From assembly GCF_030272615.1 (NCBI RefSeq), contig NC_081411.1, positions 211,128,744 through 211,188,743 of the forward strand: 60,000 nucleotides of DNA, read 5' to 3'. Under the pieces are notes generated by a model that did not search any database, had not been told where the DNA came from, and saw nothing but the letters and a program-made list of their open reading frames with translations. Shown piece after piece: positions 35,353 through 46,789 of this stretch. The stretch is from Cryptomeria japonica. Lineage: Eukaryota > Streptophyta > Pinopsida > Cupressales > Cupressaceae. Both the position numbers and the translations under genes were made by a program. Position 1 is the first letter of the stretch. Each line of letters starts with the position of its first letter.

Positions 35353-35357
35353 GTCGC
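35353..35357. repeat. E2 target-site duplication, right copy (GTCGC)
   Basis: Matches the left copy at four of five bases. The E4 PMD exon 1 stays in frame when the two copies are merged, which supports the assignment. Confidence 0.8.
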
Positions 35358-37806
35358 CTCTATAGCAGATCACCAGCTAGAGTAGATCCGTCGATACCAG
35401 TGGCCAGAGGACTACGGACCAACAGTACGCAAATCTTGAATTTCATTTTTTATGCTTTTTTGTCATTTTTTTCAAGCATCAAAGTCCAAGTAAAACAATA
35501 GAGGTAAACTTGTGTTTTAGCGCTTTTGTCAGCTAAAGTAGCACTATTGTGTCGCAATGGCGCTATTACAAAGTTGTTTTAGCATTGTTGTGTCATAGTG
35601 ATAGCGCTTTTGTAGTTTAGCACTCTTGTGTAGGTGTTGTGGCACTTTTGCGATAAAATAGCATGATGGTATAGCTATTGTAGCACTATTGTTGTTTTAG
35701 CGCTTTGGTATCATAGTAATAATGATATTGTCAGGAGAGTAGTGTGATTGTGATAAAATGCCCTAGTGTTAGATTAAATATCTCATGATGCATGTGTTGA
35801 TTGATCGATTGGTTGTTTTTGTGAATCATAGCAACCCCATTGAGACTAGGTCATTATGATAAATACCTGTTGTAGTCTAGGTTAGCCATAATTGATTACC
35901 TGTTGAGACCCAAAGATAATTGATTGAAAAGTATCTATTGATAGTCTAGGTTGAAAGTTAAGAAAGTTTGTAGAAAAAAATTGATATGTGTTGATATGTG
36001 TAGGAGGATCTTCCCATCTTACAAATACGGGAGGGGAACCCTATGAGATAGTAGCTACGTGAGCAGTTTACTGAGGCAGAGATAGATTGTATCTGTGCAG
36101 CTGGATTATATGATATGGTATACCTACTCATGATTCAGACAAATCATAGACTACTAACAACGTTGGCCGAGTGATGGCACAACGAGACATGCTCCTTTCA
36201 TTTGGCAAAGGGAGAGATGACTGTGTTCCTAGAGGATGTGTGGAGGATACTTCATATCCTGATTAGAGGAGAGATTGTGACATATGATCGACACCTGGGG
36301 ATGACAGTCGTGTAGAGGACATTTGTTGAGGATGTATACATTGAGGATGGCTCTGTGGCAATGGAGGATATAGCAAAACTTTATGAGCCTCTACCATCAG
36401 TACTAGCAGGTATCATAGGGGGTTTTCTTTTTCCCGATCGATGTTTGCATGGATTGGCCGTTGGTTGCGGCTAGGTGATATAGCAGATGGTGACAGAGGG
36501 GACTTGCTATGCATGGAGGCCATGTGTGTTAGCACACCTTTGCAGGGATTTGTATGAGGCGATATACCAAGAGAGTAGATCACTAGGTCCAGGGATCACT
36601 TTGTTGCATATCTAGACTTAGGAGCACTTGCCAGTCACACGGCTGATATGTTTGAGGTTTAGGGTGATATATCAACCCTATATTTTTATGTATGGAGGTT
36701 TGATGACCCAGCCCCATTTGGGGAAGTTGGAGTTTTGGCAGTAGGCATTGGATGACTTAGATACGGTCATATGAAGGTCGTACATTGACTATGAGGTCTA
36801 GGAGGATGATGGAGAGGTCTTGTCTTATGTATATGTGAATCATTTTTTGATTGGTCACACATCTTATATTATGGAGAGATAGTTGTTAGGGAGAGTGATG
36901 AGATAGTTTGGGTGGAGACAGAGTATGCCGAGGGGTTCGGGGGAGTATGCACAGGTAGTGCGGGAGAGATGGCAGTGGAGTCTGGTGTTGCCCTATGATC
37001 ATACCCTTGTAGAGTTTTGTACATTACAGGTGAGATCATGGCAGATGAGGCCAGAGATTGTAGATGTGAGGGTGACAGTGGAGTATATATAGTATTGCGT
37101 TGCTCATCCAATTCTATGAATTTCAGATCCTGCAAAGCCCATACCACCATTTGAGGATGATAGAGCACAGCGATGAAGGAGGAGAGTTGGCAAAGGTGGT
37201 AGAGGAGGAGGAGGAGGTGGAGGTAGTGGGGGAGGTGGAGGTGGTAGGGGATGTGGATTTGGGGGTGGAGGTGGAGGTGGTGGAGGAGGACAGTTATAGA
37301 GGAGAGGCAGAGGTGGGCTGCCTTTACGACTATCACAGGGTCCGCTGATACAGGGAGCAACGAGAGTGGGAGGGAGAGATGTCAATGAGGGAGAGGGTGG
37401 TGATGAGGCGATGGAGATGGGAGAGGGAGCCTCAAGTGGTGGAGAGGATCCTATGGAGATAGTAGAGGGAGTCGTAGGTGGAGGAGAGGGAGACCTATGG
37501 GATTTTATAATATTATGGTTGCAGACATGACTGATAGCAACCGAGGCATAGTTAGAGGATAGAGAGGCAAAGATTGCAGCCAGGGATGTCCAACTATTTG
37601 CACGGGAGGCTAAGGTGACTATAGTTGTGCAAGAGAGAGATGATCTGGTGGATAGAGTGAGGGAGCTACAATATAAAGTTCAGGTTCTGGAGGGAGCACA
37701 AGGACAGGGTCTGACTGGGGAGGTGTTGAGGGAGATGTGGTGGGCAGGGGCAGAGATTGACTACTGGTGGGGATTATATTAGTAGGTTGTGTTATTTAGT
37801 GAGTGA
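35358..37806 (+). pseudogene. E4 antisense PMD gene (main part), Gly-rich linker and coiled-coil tail
   Basis: Exon 1 resumes at 35358 after the E2 insertion and ends at a GTACGC donor (35425); exon 2 starts at 36004 after a TGTGTAG acceptor. Both are phase 0. The PMD shows YDMVYLLMIQTNHRLLTTLA, CSFHLAKGEMTVFLEDVWRI and later GRVMRQFGWRQ. A run of about 30 mostly Gly residues (37190-37300) leads to a coiled coil (ATEA, LEDREAKIAARDVQLFARE, then QERDDLVDRVRELQYKVQVL), with an end at 37806. Stops include TAG in exon 1 and TAG/TGA in exon 2, so it is dead. The sense is opposite to E4's pol. The minus-strand Pro-rich frame at 37104-37385 is a shadow of the Gly tract. Confidence 0.8.
35511..35770. 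repeat. AGCGCT motif array in the E4 PMD intron
   Basis: Within the 579-base intron (35425-36003), the words TAGCGCTTTTG, AGCACTATTGTG, GGCGCTATTAC, TAGCACTCTTGTG and TAGCGCTTTGG recur every 20-35 bases. The complete hexamer AGCGCT occurs three times; others differ by one base. Confidence 0.8.
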
Positions 37807-38203
37807 GCGATGAGCTACTCATAGATGTGGCGAGCGAGATCAAAGTGGTCTTTGAGGGTTCAAAGTAGTGGTGGTTTTATGGGTCCTCCTCGGTGAGATG
37901 GTGAGGGTGGTGGGGGAGTAGCATCTGGCCAAAGTGTCATTTGAGGTGTTTCTATGCATTGGTACATTGTCACTATACTGATATTTGGATGGCTCTTGGT
38001 AGCCGATATTTGTAGACATCACTATACTCTGATACATGTATTCTTTTTGATGCGATATATGATGAGATCTGATTTTGGTGGTGATGATATGATATGGATC
38101 CATGTGATGACATGTATGTTTTTATGCAAGATGATGATATGAGTTATGCTTAGATACATGCTATGGAGATGTTTACTTTCTAGATGTATATGTTGATGAT
38201 ATG
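37807..38203 (+). other. E4 downstream of PMD, up to the E3 insertion
   Basis: Probable 3' UTR. It shares with 42530-42790 of E3 words such as ATGGCTCTTGGTAGCCGAT and CATCACTATACTCTGATAC. No gene seen. Confidence 0.55.
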
Positions 38204-38208
38204 GTTTC
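38204..38208. repeat. E3 target-site duplication, left copy (GTTTC)
   Basis: GTTTC before the left LTR and GTTTT after the right LTR (56922-56926); one C/T difference. Confidence 0.75.
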
Positions 38209-39625
38209 TGATACTCTGCAAAATGGACAAGGTTAGACTAAAGTCTGTGGTCATATAACACATAAAAACACAAGAAATCATTAGTGTTATTCAATCAAAG
38301 ACTAATCTAAGTAGGCATATCAAAAGAGATACCAAAAGCATGAGATAATATTTAACTAGGAAAGTAAATATAATGAGACATCTCCAAATGCCTCCTAACA
38401 TGTTCTTAGCTCCTTCTCCTTTGTTCCTCTCCTCTCCAAGTTCCAAACTAGTGTAGCTCTCAACAATTTTTTGCACTATGGATGCTTATGGAGACTTGAG
38501 ATTGAAGTATTTACTCTAAATGTGAATAAAAAGCTAATGCTAGATGTTATGATGCTAAAATGATTTATTTTAAACGAAAATGATAAGATATTAATGATTT
38601 ATGCTAAATACTCTCTAAAATTCTCTATAACTTAGATGCATACAAGTTTTCAGGATCTGGATTATGAAGAAATGGGCTCTATTTATAGGAAAAATGGAGC
38701 AATGGATGGTTGAGATTGAGTAATCTCAACAAGGGTCAGGATTGAATGATATTCAATCCATGTGAGAGCTTTCAACCCAATCCTAGGATGACAAGTGTGA
38801 ATGTGAGATAGGTTGAGAGGAGAGGGAATAAGCATTAAATGTTTGACATGACCTAAGAGTTAACTTGGGAGTTAAGGTCAAGGTTAGGTTGAATGAATAA
38901 ATTCTTTATTCAAAGAATAAAGCTTTTATCCAATGGATAAACTCTTGTGCAAAGGCAAAAGAGATAACCATGGTCAAAGCAATAAATGCTTGAGGAGACA
39001 CATGAGTGCAAGTTGAATAAACCATAAATGGTTATGTAAGAGTCATTAATGGTCATGTAAGAGCCATTAGTGGTTTTGGAAGACTTTAGAGGTTAAATTG
39101 TTGAACACACAAAGAATTAAATGCTTTTCAAAGACTTTGAAGTCTTTGAGAAGTGACTCCAAGTTGCTTAGGAATGTGACAATAATTAGGGGATGGGTTA
39201 GGTTAATCAGGAAGGGTTTAGAAGAATCTAGAAGGGGGTTTAGGAATTCAAGTGGATTTGGTGGGTGAGGGAAAATAATATTTTATTTAAAATAAAATTA
39301 ATTTATTTCAATAAATGTGTGCAAGTTGCATTTGTAGGAAAATTCAAGTGGGGGGGATAAATGATTTAAATAAATGTTTTATTTAATTAATTTAAAAGAG
39401 GAAAAGGGGATTAAATGAAATAAATATGATTTATTCATTTAATTGATTGTGAATTTGATTTAATGAATTAATTAAAATAAATTCAATAATTTATTTAATT
39501 AATAGAAGAATGTTTGGAGATGAATTAATTAAATGTTAATTTAATTAACTAATGGCTAGTGGGTTTTTAATCAAATAAATAGCAAATATTCATTTAATTA
39601 AACTGGACAGATTTATGTGACTACA
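38209..39625 (-). repeat. E3 3' LTR
   Basis: 1,417 bases, matching 55504-56921 closely. A minus-strand TATAAATAG box is at 38679-38687. The AT-rich U3 end (39361-39625) also matches the end of the E4 LTR. Confidence 0.94.
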
Positions 39626-39638
39626 TTTGCCCCTCTTT
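39626..39638 (-). other. E3 polypurine tract
   Basis: The minus strand reads AAAGAGGGGCAAA directly before the LTR start TGTAGTCACA, next to a short stem-loop (39635-39670). Confidence 0.85.
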
Positions 39639-40038
39639 GAGATGGTATTGTTTATCACGTCATTTCAAAGAAAGAAAAATAGGTGTGAAGAAATGCCCCA
39701 TAAAATGTTAATTTAATGGGTGGTATGCCCCCTCAAGAGATGGGCTGAATTTTTTTGAAAAATCGGACGATCTCTCGAAAAAGAATGGAAATTAGCAAGG
39801 TGATAGAGGAGAAGAAGTTAGGAATGCTGGTGAAAAATAAAAGAAATCAGAGATAAAATGAAAAAATGGAAGGCTTGGGAAGTTCATGGGGACCACAACG
39901 GTGAGCGGGGGAAAATTACAGTTACGATGAAGGGTTTATATGGGGAGAAAGGGGTGAAAATAGGCTCATTTGCATTCATGACCATAGTGAAAGTATATCT
40001 CTGATAGTGACTTTTTGGAAGAGCAAGGAGTAGTCTGG
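39639..40038 (+). promoter_or_regulatory. Upstream region of the E3 antisense PMD gene
   Basis: 400 bases conserved with 22337-22737 of E4, ending at the PMD ATG (40039). It probably carries the PMD promoter/5' UTR, directed away from the LTR. No TATA box is convincing. Confidence 0.5.
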
Positions 40039-42490
40039 ATGTCGGTACCAGTAGCAGAGCACCGACTTGAGTATGTCCATCGATTCCAGTGGCCATAGGA
40101 CTACGGACCAATAGTATGTAAATTTGAATTTTTGAATTTTTCGCATTTTGATATGTTTTTAGCTAGGTCCAAGTTGAGTCAAAACAATAGCACTAGAACT
40201 TTGTTTTGGTGCTTTTGTCAAATGAATTAGCACTTTTGTGCCACAATGGTGCTTTTGCATAGTTAGTTTAGTGCTTCTGTTAAGAGTGGCACTATTGTAT
40301 AGTGTTTTGAGTGCTTTTGCCAGTTTAGCACTATGGAGTGGTTGATTGAGCGCTATTGTGTAGTTGATATAGCGCTATTGTAGTTTTAGCGCTTTTGCAT
40401 AGTTGTTTAAGTGCTTGTGTTAGGGTAGTTTCGCTATTGTTAGGAGATAATGCTTTTGTGTGTAAAATAGCACTTTTGTGTAGAAAAATAGATGCCCTAG
40501 TGTTTGAACAAATAATCTCTGAATGCCAATGATGGATGGATGGAGATGTGAAGTGAGAGTTATTTTGAACCATAGCAGCCCTGATGAGACTTAGGTCATT
40601 TAGATAAATGCCTATTGAAGTCTTAGTGTGTCATTATTGTTTACCTATTGAGACCTGAAGATACTTGATCAAAGTATCTGTTGATAGTCTAGGTTTAAAC
40701 TTAAGAAAGTTTGAAATAAAACAACTGATGATGATGGTTGATTACACTTGTGTAGGAGAATCTATGCATCTTACAGTTGTGCAAGAGACATCTCGCCACA
40801 CAGGGGTTGCATGATTGGCTAACAGAGGCCGAGGTGGATTGCATTGCAGCAACTGGGTTGTACGATGTGATGCATATGCTCGTGATTCGGATGAATCATA
40901 GTTTGATGATAGCATTGGCTAAGCGCTAGCATAGTGAGACATGTACGTTTCACTTGGCATAGGGGGAGATGACTGTGACACTAGAGGATGTATGGCGCAT
41001 CCTGCATATACCTATTCAAGGTGATTTGGTGACATACGATAGAGAATGGGGTACCCTAGCGGTGCAGAGATTCTTTGAGGAGGACGTGTATATTGATGAT
41101 GGCTCTATAGCTTGGGATGATATTGTTGCATTGTACAAGCCCTTACCAACAGTGTTGTCAGGGATTTTTGGGGGACTACTATGTCCGGATAGGCAATCAC
41201 ATGGTCTGGCCATTGGTTGGGGGCAGGTTATTGAGTAGATGATTACAAAGGGGACCCGTTTTGCATGGGGACTGTGCATGTTAGCGCACCTATATCAGGA
41301 GTTGCATGAGGTCGTATACCAAGGGAGGGGCTCTTTGGCAGTGGGAGTTACAGTGCTGCATATTTGGGCGTGGGAGCACCTACTAGTTACCTGACTAGTT
41401 AGTCTTAGGTTTCGGGTAGTCGACCAGCCATATATGTATATGTATAGTGGTATGATGAGTCAAACCCACTTGGGGAAGTTATAGTGGTGGCGACGGGCAC
41501 TGGATGATTTGGATATAGTGATTTGGAGACCTTATATTGAGTGTGAGCCCTAGGAGGAGGATACGGAGGCACTGTCGTATGTATTCATGACCTAATTCCT
41601 TATTGGGAGGATAGCCTACCCTATGGAGAGACAGTTGTCGGGCCGAGTGATGAGACAGTTTGGATGGCAGCAGGGATTTCCTAGTAGATATACAGCCGAG
41701 GGTGGTAGATGCAGGGGTGTCGGAGGAGTATACGTAGTATATGGCGGCTCATCCGATACTTTGGATATCATATCCATTAGAGTTGATTCCCAATTTTGAG
41801 GAGGAGAGGGGATGAAGATGGAGGAGGAGAGGAGGTCTAGGACTGATAGTAGATGGACAAAGGAGAGGGGATGGTAGAGATGGAGGAGGAGGAGGGGATG
41901 GTGGAGGTGGAGGAGGTGGTGATGGAGGAGGGGATGGTGGGGGTGGTGGATTCAGAGGTGGAGGTGGTAGTGGTAGTCAGGTGTAGCAGAGAGGGAGAGG
42001 CGGTTTTCCATTGCGAATATCACAAGGACCTCTGATATAGGGAGGAGTTAGATTGGGTGGGAGAGGTATGGGGGAGAGAGAGGTATCGATGGATAGAGGG
42101 GAGGGAGCCATTAGAGAGGGGGCTACAGGTGAGGCACCTATGGATATAGGGAAGGGAGAGATAGGGGGTGGTGATCTTTTGGATCATATGATATTACATT
42201 TGCAGACTTGACTTACAACAATTGAGACACAGGTGGAGGATCTGGAGGCGAAGGTTGCAGCTAGAGATGTGCAGCTATTTGCATGAGAGCCAGAGCTGAC
42301 TGTAGTGCTACGGGAGAGGGATGGTGTAGTGGAGAGAGTGGCTCAGTTGCAAGAGAGAGTGCGAGCCTTGGAGGGAGTACCAGGATAGGAGCCGGTTGTG
42401 GAGGCTCTGGTGAGGGAGGTCCGATGAGCACAGGCCAAGATAGAGTATTGGAGAGGTTTATATGAGCAAGTGGTGCCAGCTAGTCAGTGA
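40039..42490 (+). pseudogene. E3 antisense PMD gene, two exons, Gly-rich linker and coiled-coil tail
   Basis: Exon 1 is 40039-40113 (75 bases; starts MSVPVAEHRLEYVHRFQWP, then a TAG). A GTATGT donor starts a 642-base intron holding the AGCGCT array; the acceptor TTGTGTAG ends at 40755. Exon 2 continues in phase 0: WLTEAEVDCIAATGLYDVMH, then HSETCTFHLA and GEMTVTLEDVWRILHIPIQG, SGIFGGLLCPDRQSHGLAIG, and GRVMRQFGWQQGFP. A GGA-rich tract (41820-41990) and a coiled coil (TQVEDLEAKVAARDVQLFA, LRERDGVVERVAQLQERVRA) end at 42490. At least six in-frame stops make it a pseudogene. It faces the element's pol. Family function is as for E2's PMD. Exon limits come from agreement among three copies. Confidence 0.8.
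40170..40500. repeat. AGCGCT motif array in the E3 PMD intron
   Basis: The words GGTGCTTTTGT, TAGCACTTTTGTG, GAGCGCTATTGTG, TAGCGCTATTGTAG and TAGCGCTTTTGC recur every 20-35 bases within the intron. Three carry the perfect palindrome AGCGCT. Confidence 0.8.
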
Positions 42491-42949
42491 GCACTGAGCT
42501 ATTCATAGATGCAATAGACCAGATCAAAGCGGTCTTAGAGGATGCAGAGTAGGGGGGTGTGATGGGTCCTCTACAGAGAGATAGGTGAGGTGGCACAAGA
42601 GCTAGTGGGGGTTTGATGGGGCCTCCATGGAGAGATAGATCGGATGGTGCGGGGACTAGTGGGGGAGCAGGTGGTGATGGGGGTGTAACATCTGGTCAGA
42701 GTGGTATCTGAGAGAGCATTTTGCATGCATTTATTTATATTGTTTATCTTGGATGGCTCTTGGTAGCCGATTTTATAGACTTCATTGTACTCTGATACCT
42801 GAGATGATATATATGAGGAGATCCCATTTTATGATATGCATGTTGATATGTATGGATTTTATGCAGGATGATGATTTTTTATGAGTTTATGCTTAGATGG
42901 ATATTTGTTTTATGCTATATGTATGTGTTTATGAGATGATTCCTATATG

Positions 42950-43900
42950 CATGTTTTATGATGAATTTTTCTTATATGATGTCTATATGCATGTTATATG
43001 ATGTTGGATGCTAACATGTGGATGCAGGTTAAAATATGTGTGCTTTTGATGGTTTTTGGGATAAAATGCTTGATGTATGCAATGCCATGAGGTTTATGTA
43101 TGTATAATAAAATGATGATGTATGATGGTATAGATAGTAGTTTGTACTTTATATTAGCACCATGATGGGATAATGATATGCAATAATGTTAATGTAATGC
43201 TTTTGAATGAATGATTTATTTATGGATATGAATCTAGATGGTTTTGAAACTTGAATGTATATGGATAAACAAATGTAAAGTACAAATGTTTTAAATGAAT
43301 GCATATGCATAATGTATGAACCAATGTTTTGAGACAAATGGTTTTATGATTCTAAATGCCCAAAATATGATGAATTAAAATGATCATGTGATGATAATGC
43401 AACTCATGGTTAAATGAATAACTGCACCTTAATGCAATTAAAAAGGGATAGTTAATGCAATCTAATGAATCCTAAGTGAGATAAAATGAGTATAATATTA
43501 TGCTAAAAATGGATGAATTAATGCATTGTAACTAATGGATAGATAAATGAATGTATGCAATTATGAAAACCTAAACAAATGTATGATACATAAGTATGAA
43601 AATGATGATAAATGATGATCACTAATGGATGTTTAAATGAATGTATAGTAATGAGTAATCATGGTATGAAAAGCAAAATAAGGATAATTATTTATGCAAA
43701 TGAATCTAAATGTCATGAGTGGAATAATGAAAAGATACAATGATACTAAGTAAAATGAAAATGAACGATATGGGGTAAGTGCAACTAAATGACATTAAAT
43801 GCACGTTAATAAATGGATAAAGAATAATGCAAATGCAACTAAAATGTAATGAAATGATGATGGTAGATGAATGCAATGTTGTTTAGACTTTGCATGATGC
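42950..43900. repeat. ATG/AAATGA-rich degenerate repeat in E3
   Basis: The stretch is made mostly of words such as AAATGCAAC, TAAATGAATG, AATGATGAT and AAATGCACC, with few C residues on the + strand. It matches the same position in E4 (56930-57880). Confidence 0.6.
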
Positions 43901-44875
43901 ACGTGATGGTGTATCAGAGTACTCTGTCGCAGTTGTCTCCAAAACCAGCTCAATTTTCACATAACAGCTCATTTTTAACTTTGTTCATACTTGCATGCAA
44001 AAAATTGTATATAAATGAGTAAATGGATGGATGGTATGCAACGGAATGCAATATAAATAGATGAGATGAAATGACGATCCATAGTGCTTTATTTTTCATC
44101 ATCAAGCTTTATAATGTTGTAAGAAAATACAAGCAACTTGACATAATGATTCAAGATGACCTGAGTATTCCTTACATGGATTTTGATATAGCAAGTTAAT
44201 AAAAACAACTTGATATAATGGGTCAAGTTGACTTGAGTATTGCTTGCGGAACAGACAAGGATCATCTCCTTTCATGCATGACTTGGATCGTCCTCCTTGA
44301 TCTTGGGCTGATCATATCTTGAGACAAGTTCATACTAGAATAAGAGACAAAAACCTTTATCCAATTTGGATGAGGTAGGAGGAACCAAAGAAAGAGCATT
44401 GGACCGGGAAGTAAATAGCATACATAAATAATAAAGAATATGGATCCTTGGTAATGGTTCATGCTCATATGGTCAAGGTATACATTGTAGTCAGCAAGCC
44501 ATAGTGATCTATGACTGGATTTTGCATAAGATCATGTAGCTTAGTGAACTTCCCACGTAGACACCATTAGGACATGCCCCAATACTTCATCAGATTAATG
44601 CATCAAAGATACACAAACAATGCTATAGGAATCTGATATGAATAAATAACCCACAAATCAACCAAGTATTTGATAGCTTAAATAGAATTTTCTTGTCAAA
44701 GAAAATGTCATTTTGTCTTTGTTTTGGTAAGGAAGGATGCATCCTTGTTTGAAGACAGTTTGAGTGTTGATGTTGATTGTTTGGTTGATTTGAGAAGTGA
44801 TCATTGTTTGGAGTTTTTCACAATGTTTGCATTGAAAAATGCCTATACAGGGTGTGGCCATGTTTTTGATTGTTT

Positions 44876-45012
44876 GATGTTTTTGAAATGTTTTTGGATT
44901 TTGAGAGACAATTTTTTATTTTTTTGGATTTTGAGAGATAGTTTTGAATGCTTTTTGATTTTGAGAGACAGTTTTGAATTTTTTTGGATTTTGAGAGATA
45001 GTTTTGAATGAA
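44876..45012. repeat. T-rich tandem array in E3, four units of about 31 bp
   Basis: The unit is TTTTGGATTTTGAGAGACAG followed by ttttgaat-type bases. The period matches the array of E2 (27320-27860) although the words differ. Confidence 0.8.
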
Positions 45013-45423
45013 GAACTCAACGATTCACAAAACAATGTATAATCTACTTCCATCAATAGGTTTAAGACATTGCCCCCAATTTAGTCATGACTATGAAAAA
45101 GCGGGATGCAAGACACATGAAGTACTATCCTTAATTGTAGATCAATGACAAGTCATGGTTTGGATGGATGGACAAGTGAATTAAATGAATGTGATCACAA
45201 CAAGCCTGAAAGACAATGGAGCCATAGCATTTATGAGTGGTGCTTGTTTACCTGGTTTTCACCATCATACTTACCCAAGGTGCTACTGGAGTGGTGGTTC
45301 ACTGTTTGGATGCATGATTTTTCTTTACTTATTTTGATGTTTTTATATTTTCTTCAGGACATTTATCTAAATGTTTTTGGTGTTTTTGCCAGTATATATG
45401 GGAGCCTGATGCTCTATGCAGCT

Positions 45424-46509
45424 TTATGTATATAATTTTTTAAGGTGCATGCTATTCATCGAATCTGCTAGCAGTTCTCCTTCTGAAGTAGCCAACTAAT
45501 ATGCCCCAGACCCAAATACAATAGTGATAATATATGGACCCAGCCAATTTGATTCAAACTTTCCCTAATGTTCATAGTTTGGTTGGTTATGAGGATTCTC
45601 TTGAAGAACAAGATCACCTACCTCGAATGTACGAGGTCTAACCCGATGATTATAGCTTCTACTCATGCGCTGCTGATAGGCCTTGAGGTGATTGTATGCA
45701 GCTTGTCATTTCTCATCAAGTAGCTCTAAGTCCTGAAGATGGGATACTTTGTATGCTTCATCATCAATGAGATTGTGCAAGGAAACCCATAGTGATGGTA
45801 TCTCAACCTCAATAGGTAAAATAGCTTCTGCACCATAGACCAATGAGTAGGGAGTTGCGTCGGTAGGGGTTCAAATGCTAGTTTGATACGCCCATAGTGC
45901 TAGATTCAATTGAACATGCCAATCACAATTGGCATCATTGACTATTTTCTCGAGGATTCTTAATATGTTCTTGTTTGATGCTTCAGCCTGACCATTTCCT
46001 TATGGGTAATAGGGACTGGAAAAGTGGTGTTGGATGTGAAATTTCTCACAAAGTTCACGAACATCTTGATTTTTGAAAGGAAGACTGTTATCTATGATAA
46101 TGGACATGGGTACACCATACCGAAAGATGATGTAATTGAGGATGAATGAGGAGATCTACTTGCTAGTGACTTGGGTAAGTAGAACAACTTTGATCCACTT
46201 TGTGAAGTATTTGGTGGTGGTAATAATGAATTTGTGGTTGTTGGATGAAGATGGATGGATTTTACCCACAAGGTCAAGTCCCCACTGACAAAAGGGCCAT
46301 GGTGTTGTGATTGGTTGCAATTCTTGTGCTGGTGCATGTATCAAGTTGCTATGAACTTGGCATTTCTTGCACTTTCTGACAAAGTAGTATGAGTCTTTTT
46401 CCATGGATGGCCAATAGTATCCAGCTCGTATGATCTTCTTGGCTAGTGACGGGCCACTTGCATGAGCTCTAAAAATTCCTTCATGTACCTCTTCCAAGGC
46501 CTTTGTCAT
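45424..46509 (-). pseudogene. pol: E3 pol: integrase
   Basis: The zinc domain is at 46509-46340 (EEVHEGIFRAHASGPSLAKK then YYWPSMEKDSYYFVRKCKKC). The core includes WGLDLVGKIHPSSSNNHKFI with the first catalytic Asp intact, then VPMSIIIDNSLPFKNQDV with the second Asp, then HFSSPYYP and [19 protein letters not shown] with the Glu. A C-terminal segment with GDLVLQENPHNQ, FESNWLGPYIITIVFGSGAY and MHLKKLYT stops at 45424. In-frame stops occur after SSPYYP and at later points. The catalytic triad is readable, unlike in E1. Confidence 0.92.
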
Positions 46510-46789
46510 CTCATCTCATTCCAAACATCGAAGGAGAGTACCATCAAGACTGCGTTGGTATAAGGTTTCAACAATAATGGTATATCGAGTGGTTTGGTGA
46601 ATGAAGGTTTTACGTTGGTTATTCGATTGGTTAGGAGGAAGTGTGTGATTGCAGAGGTAGGTGTAGAACTCACCATACCATGGGTATTTAGAACTAACAA
46701 GGTGACATATCATCTCGGATTCGGGGATATCATAAGTGGGGATCCAAACCTATTCTACCAAGAACTCGTAGCATGTTGAATTCTATGGA

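Larger units (their letters stand above)
42491..45423. other. E3 spacer between PMD and pol end; repeats, no gene
   Basis: 42491-42800 is a probable PMD 3' UTR with a duplicated GGGTCCTC/GGGGCCTCC-AGAGAGATAG block (42560-42650). 42950-43900 is rich in ATG and AAATGA words. 44876-45012 is a T-rich array. 45240-45330 is the conserved GGTTTTCACC block. Frames in this stretch, such as 44724-45011, are repeat artefacts. Confidence 0.6.

Noticed and set aside
37104-37385. Pro-rich ORF on the minus strand
   Set aside because: It is the reverse of the Gly tract of the E4 PMD gene, whose frame continues on both sides.
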